Assembly (NCBI GenBank): GCA_025056955.1
Contig: JANWYL010000035.1
Span: 1 to 16,918, forward strand
Direction of reading: 5' to 3'
Origin: Sandaracinaceae bacterium
GTDB taxonomy: Bacteria > Myxococcota_A > Polyangia > Polyangiales > Sandaracinaceae
Length of the DNA stretch: 16,918 nt
Shown: piece after piece, positions 14,380 to 16,918 of the stretch
Position numbering within the stretch: position 1 is the first letter of the stretch
Layout of the letters: each line of letters begins with the position of its first letter
Made by a program: the position numbers and the translations under genes
Notes under the pieces: model-generated
The model's input: the letters and a program-made list of their open reading frames with translations, nothing else
Told to the model about the DNA's origin: nothing
Databases searched by the model: none

Positions 14380-16918
14380 TTCCCAACTCCGAGGAATTCG
14401 CAAAGAGTTGGAATCAATCGGTCGAGCTCGGCTGGGTCCATGGATGTGGCTTGGACGACTTCGTAGCCCTTTTCTTTGAGTTCCTTTTTGGACGAGGGAT
14501 CCACCTCTCCAATGTGAAGGACAACAAAGTGGGATCGCCACACGCATTCAAGCGAAAGCCCAGTGCTCAAAAGCAGGGGAGTGGGGTCAGGCTTAGGGAG
14601 GTCAACCCCAGCCTTATGGGCGCGATCCATCACAATCGAAGCAAGGTTGCTCATCTCTTTGGCTTCTTCTTCCCCAGAAAAGGTGAGCGAATATGCAAGC
14701 CGAAAGAGGAGTTCAAGGAGAGAGGGTGAACTGCGATTGATGTCTTCGTGCTCGCTTTGGTTGTAGTACGAAAGGAGGCACTTGTAACAGGCCCTCTCGC
14801 AAAATGCACTCCCAAGATCCCTTTGCTTAAGCTCATCGACCGATGAGGGGAATCGATCGGATACATCGAAATGCATGATTTCAAGGGCTTTTTTAGCGAT
14901 GGTTGCCATGAGCTCCTTGTGTTGAATGAGTTGGGCAAGGACGCCTGCTCCACCATCAGCGGCTTCGTAAAAAAGGAGAGCGATGTTGGGTCGTGAGAGA
15001 ATGGGAGCCACTTGGACCTCCCCCTGCTCGAGCTCAAAGGATGCTTCGATTCCCCGAAGGAGGGCATGGGGAAGGGTGATGAGGGCTTCTTTTTCGTTTT
15101 CGATTGATGAGGAGACAAGGAGTCGGAAGAGCAGGGCGTTTTTATGGTCCTGCACATAGGGGACAATGGGTTGGCCAGGATAACCTTTGTGGTTGGAGCT
15201 CGATGAGTTGGATGGCTTTTTCAGGAAATCACCCCTCAGGGGATCAATCCAGAAACAGTCCCCCTCTCCCTTTTTTCTTCGGACGTAACCTTTGTTGATG
15301 CGGATGATTGAGGCGCTTGACCCATAGGTGATTTCAGCGATTTTGCCCCCTGTATCTCCCACAGTTGCCCTCTGGACATCGAGCCTGTTGTTGCGGACGG
15401 CCCAGGTGAAGGCGATTTGTGTCCTAAAGGTTGTGCGCTTCCGCTCTTCTTGGTTTGAGGTGATGCGCTCAACGGGATGGGTTGAGACGGTGCTGATGCG
15501 GTAGGCGTGGATGATGTTCTCGGCATTGGCCAGCGATGCGCCGCAGGAATGGCAGTTCGAAATCGATTCATCAAAACAAGCGGCTCCGCAATTTCGGCAA
15601 ATGCGGATACTCGTTGTGGGGAGGTAGCGGAGGGTATCGGAAGAGTTTCCAGAAAACCCGGCACTTTTCACGCCAAGCCCGATTTGGGGAACCAAGGTCA
15701 GGCGGTTGACACGGTAGACCTGACCCTCGTGGTAGATGAGGTTCCCTGGGCCAAATTCGGTGAGCCCCAAAAAGCGCGGCCGCTTGAGGTAGAGCTTCCC
15801 TCCCTTTCCGCTTTTGCTCTCGGGAATGTACGCGAGGAGGGGGAGCCTTGGGAAATTGTAGCCAGGGAGAAAACCCTCTGTCGCAAGGTAGCGGTAGACG
15901 TAAAAATCGCTGTGCATGATATCGGCCCCGCCTTTCAGAAGATCGAGCTGGTCTTGGGCCTGTTTTTCTCGAATCTTCGCGCTCTCCCTTTCCTCTTTCT
16001 TGTCGCTGGTATCGATGATTTTCCGCGCCATGTCCCTCTGGCTCACAGCTGCGCGGTAAAGCTCTCTCCAGCGTTCGAAGGCCTGGTCAAAGCGTTCAGG
16101 GGCAGAATCGACGATTTGCTTGGCGTAATCTTCTTTGTTAGAGTACCAAGAGGTTCCCTTCAGTTTATCTTCTTTGTCAGAGTCCCAAGAGGCCCCCTTC
16201 AGTTCACTTTCGACCAATTCGAGCACCTGAACGATGAGCTTTCTGGCCTCTTCTCGAAGGTCTGGGCTTTTGATGGCTTCTTTGAGATCAGGCGTGAGGG
16301 GGAGTGTTTCATCCCTAAGGTCGAGGAGGCTTTCGTTGATGGCTGGGTTGAGCTCGTGCTTGAGGCAGGAGAGCCAAATCGCGTGGAGGTGGCTATCGAT
16401 GAGCGCTTGGTTGGAAAGATCAATCAAGGGGGATCGCACCTCGCCATAAACCATTGCCTTTGGGTTATTGAAAAAGTATTGATCATGCGCGTTTTGCGGG
16501 GCTGCGTAGGTGATGACAAGGGCAGGCTGGCCGCTTCGGCCGGCGCGACCGCTCCGCTGGGCGTAGTTGGCAGGGGTTGGAGGAACATTGCGAAGGCAGA
16601 CCACATTGAGCGTGGCGATATCGACCCCAAGCTCCATGGTTGGAGAGCAGATGAGGGCTGGAAGAAAGCGAGGAGGCTCGGGCAGAGATTGCTCCTTTGA
16701 AAGCTCTTCGAGCGCTCTCGCATCGGCGTCTTGGTATCGAAAGCGCTTCTCCCGCAGCTTGCGGAGCTCGTTTTCGACTTGGGCGGTGTGTTCTCGCGCT
16801 TCGAAAGAGAAAAGAGGATGGTCATGCTCGCCAAGGCGCTTTGCGAGATCTTCGTAAAATTTGGCGAAAAAGAGGTTTTCCTTGCTTTTTTCTTCAGAGG
16901 TATCGCGATAGAAGCGAA
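14376..16918 (-). CDS. drmA: SF2 helicase lobe fused to DUF1998-like Zn-cluster domain, DrmA/DrmB-like, partial
   Basis: The frame is open to the window edge, giving 846 visible residues; the first RecA lobe (Walker A, DEAH) lies outside. Residue numbers here count from the window edge. Motif V is 'SPTMELGVDI' (91-100) and motif VI is 'QRSGRAGRSG' (120-129), preceded by 'EAREHTAQVENELR' around 40-53. 'NVPPTPANYAQ' (110-120) is typical of DISARM-type and MrfA-like SF2 helicases. A Cys4 ribbon follows ('CRNCGAAC' and 'CHSCG', about 440-458). Then comes a DUF1998-like end with 'LPHALLRGIEASF', 'YEAADGGAGVL' and the Cys cluster 'CERACYKCLLSYYNQSEHED' (about 706-725). In characterised DISARM the helicase DrmA and the DUF1998 protein DrmB are separate genes. 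A Druantia DruE-like protein is the main alternative, but the SNF2 and methylase neighbours argue for DISARM. It overlaps drmD by ATGA. Confidence 0.75.
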   Translation of the reverse strand, partial: RFYRDTSEEKSKENLFFAKFYEDLAKRLGEHDHPLFSFEAREHTAQVENELRKLREKRFRYQDADARALEELSKEQSLPEPPRFLPALICSPTMELGVDIATLNVVCLRNVPPTPANYAQRSGRAGRSGQPALVITYAAPQNAHDQYFFNNPKAMVYGEVRSPLIDLSNQALIDSHLHAIWLSCLKHELNPAINESLLDLRDETLPLTPDLKEAIKSPDLREEARKLIVQVLELVESELKGASWDSDKEDKLKGTSWYSNKEDYAKQIVDSAPERFDQAFERWRELYRAAVSQRDMARKIIDTSDKKEERESAKIREKQAQDQLDLLKGGADIMHSDFYVYRYLATEGFLPGYNFPRLPLLAYIPESKSGKGGKLYLKRPRFLGLTEFGPGNLIYHEGQVYRVNRLTLVPQIGLGVKSAGFSGNSSDTLRYLPTTSIRICRNCGAACFDESISNCHSCGASLANAENIIHAYRISTVSTHPVERITSNQEERKRTTFRTQIAFTWAVRNNRLDVQRATVGDTGGKIAEITYGSSASIIRINKGYVRRKKGEGDCFWIDPLRGDFLKKPSNSSSSNHKGYPGQPIVPYVQDHKNALLFRLLVSSSIENEKEALITLPHALLRGIEASFELEQGEVQVAPILSRPNIALLFYEAADGGAGVLAQLIQHKELMATIAKKALEIMHFDVSDRFPSSVDELKQRDLGSAFCERACYKCLLSYYNQSEHEDINRSSPSLLELLFRLAYSLTFSGEEEAKEMSNLASIVMDRAHKAGVDLPKPDPTPLLLSTGLSLECVWRSHFVVLHIGEVDPSSKKELKEKGYEVVQATSMDPAELDRLIPTLCEFLGVGK
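14383..14411 (-). promoter_or_regulatory. Hairpin overlapping the drmD Shine-Dalgarno
   Basis: Arms CCAACTC (14383-14389) and GAGTTGG (14405-14411) pair over 7 bp around a 15-nt loop. In the minus-strand mRNA the 3' arm contains most of GGAG, the likely drmD Shine-Dalgarno, 7 nt before the ATG. Ribosomes finishing the upstream gene would open the stem, which fits translational coupling through the ATGA overlap. The pairing is visible; the coupling is inference. Confidence 0.4.
16129..16206 (-). repeat. In-frame 39-bp tandem duplication in the helicase gene
   Basis: Units 16129-16167 and 16168-16206 match at 34 of 39 positions. They encode two 13-residue copies ('ELKGASWDSDKED' and 'KLKGTSWYSNKED') in the inter-domain linker after motif VI. 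Most differences are transitions. The reading frame is kept. It appears to be a fairly recent duplication within a charged, probably exposed helical linker. Confidence 0.85.

Noticed and set aside
14380..14547. N-terminal extension of the SNF2 gene to the ATG at 14547
   Set aside because: It would overlap the upstream gene by 172 nt and adds 56 residues without family similarity. The ATG at 14379 has an ATGA overlap and a GGAG site.
15507..16700. 397-codon plus-strand frame opposite the helicase gene
   Set aside because: It is antisense to an unmistakable helicase/DUF1998 frame, has no recognisable motifs, and repeats 'FFVRVPRG' only because of the 39-bp duplication on the other strand.
6870..16918. 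Druantia, BREX or classical type I restriction as the identity of the operon
   Set aside because: Druantia has a DruE-type helicase but no SNF2 plus adenine-methylase pair. BREX would need PglZ and BrxC-like ATPase genes. Type I would need HsdS and HsdR. None is visible, although genes beyond 16918 cannot be excluded.
1..16918. CRISPR arrays, tRNA or rRNA genes, insertion sequences
   Set aside because: I saw no regularly spaced direct repeats, no tRNA-like cloverleaf ends, no rRNA-like stretches and no transposase frames with terminal inverted repeats.

Overview
The window most resembles a chromosome fragment from Myxococcota or a related deltaproteobacterial lineage. The best clue is a large lipoprotein with Cys-rich 'CxxxxDC' segments, a 'DANCDGADG' motif, a beta-helix-like segment and long Gly-rich tracts, a style common in that group. 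This is an inference from style; there is no rRNA or marker gene here. Genes are densely packed, with typical Shine-Dalgarno sites and several short intercistronic spacers.

Region 1 (1-2117, minus strand) is a small thiamine-related operon transcribed right to left. It carries thiG (thiazole synthase), then a TenI/ThiE-fold protein, then a signal-peptidase-I-like membrane protein that runs off the window. The last protein has the S26 fold signature, but both catalytic positions (Ser and Lys) are replaced, so it looks like a pseudoenzyme. Both intercistronic gaps hold hairpins next to the upstream stop codon.

Region 2 (2118-6828) has three independent genes. A plus-strand lipoprotein gene ends at a three-armed hairpin region, facing a convergent FadE/DmdC-type acyl-CoA dehydrogenase. 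That dehydrogenase is preceded by a perfect TetR-type palindrome in its divergent promoter region. On the other side of the palindrome is a plus-strand SAM-dependent methyltransferase, probably starting at a GTG with a strong Shine-Dalgarno site.

Region 3 (6870-16918, minus strand) is the notable part: a tightly packed four-gene operon resembling class 1 DISARM anti-phage defence but rearranged. In transcription order it has (i) an SF2 helicase C-terminal lobe joined in one frame to a DUF1998-like Zn-cluster C-terminus (DrmA/DrmB-like; N-terminus outside the window), (ii) a DrmD-like SNF2 ATPase overlapping it by ATGA, (iii) a 1307-residue DrmMI-like adenine methylase, and (iv) an HNH endonuclease gene. 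Characterised class 1 DISARM has order drmD-drmMI-drmA-drmB-drmC with a PLD protein, DrmC. Here the helicase/DUF1998 gene comes first, the two domains are fused, and the visible 3' end carries an HNH nuclease and no PLD gene. I infer host methylation marking by DrmMI, DNA engagement or translocation by the two helicase-type ATPases, and possibly cleavage by the HNH protein. The genes upstream of 16918 are needed to settle the class.
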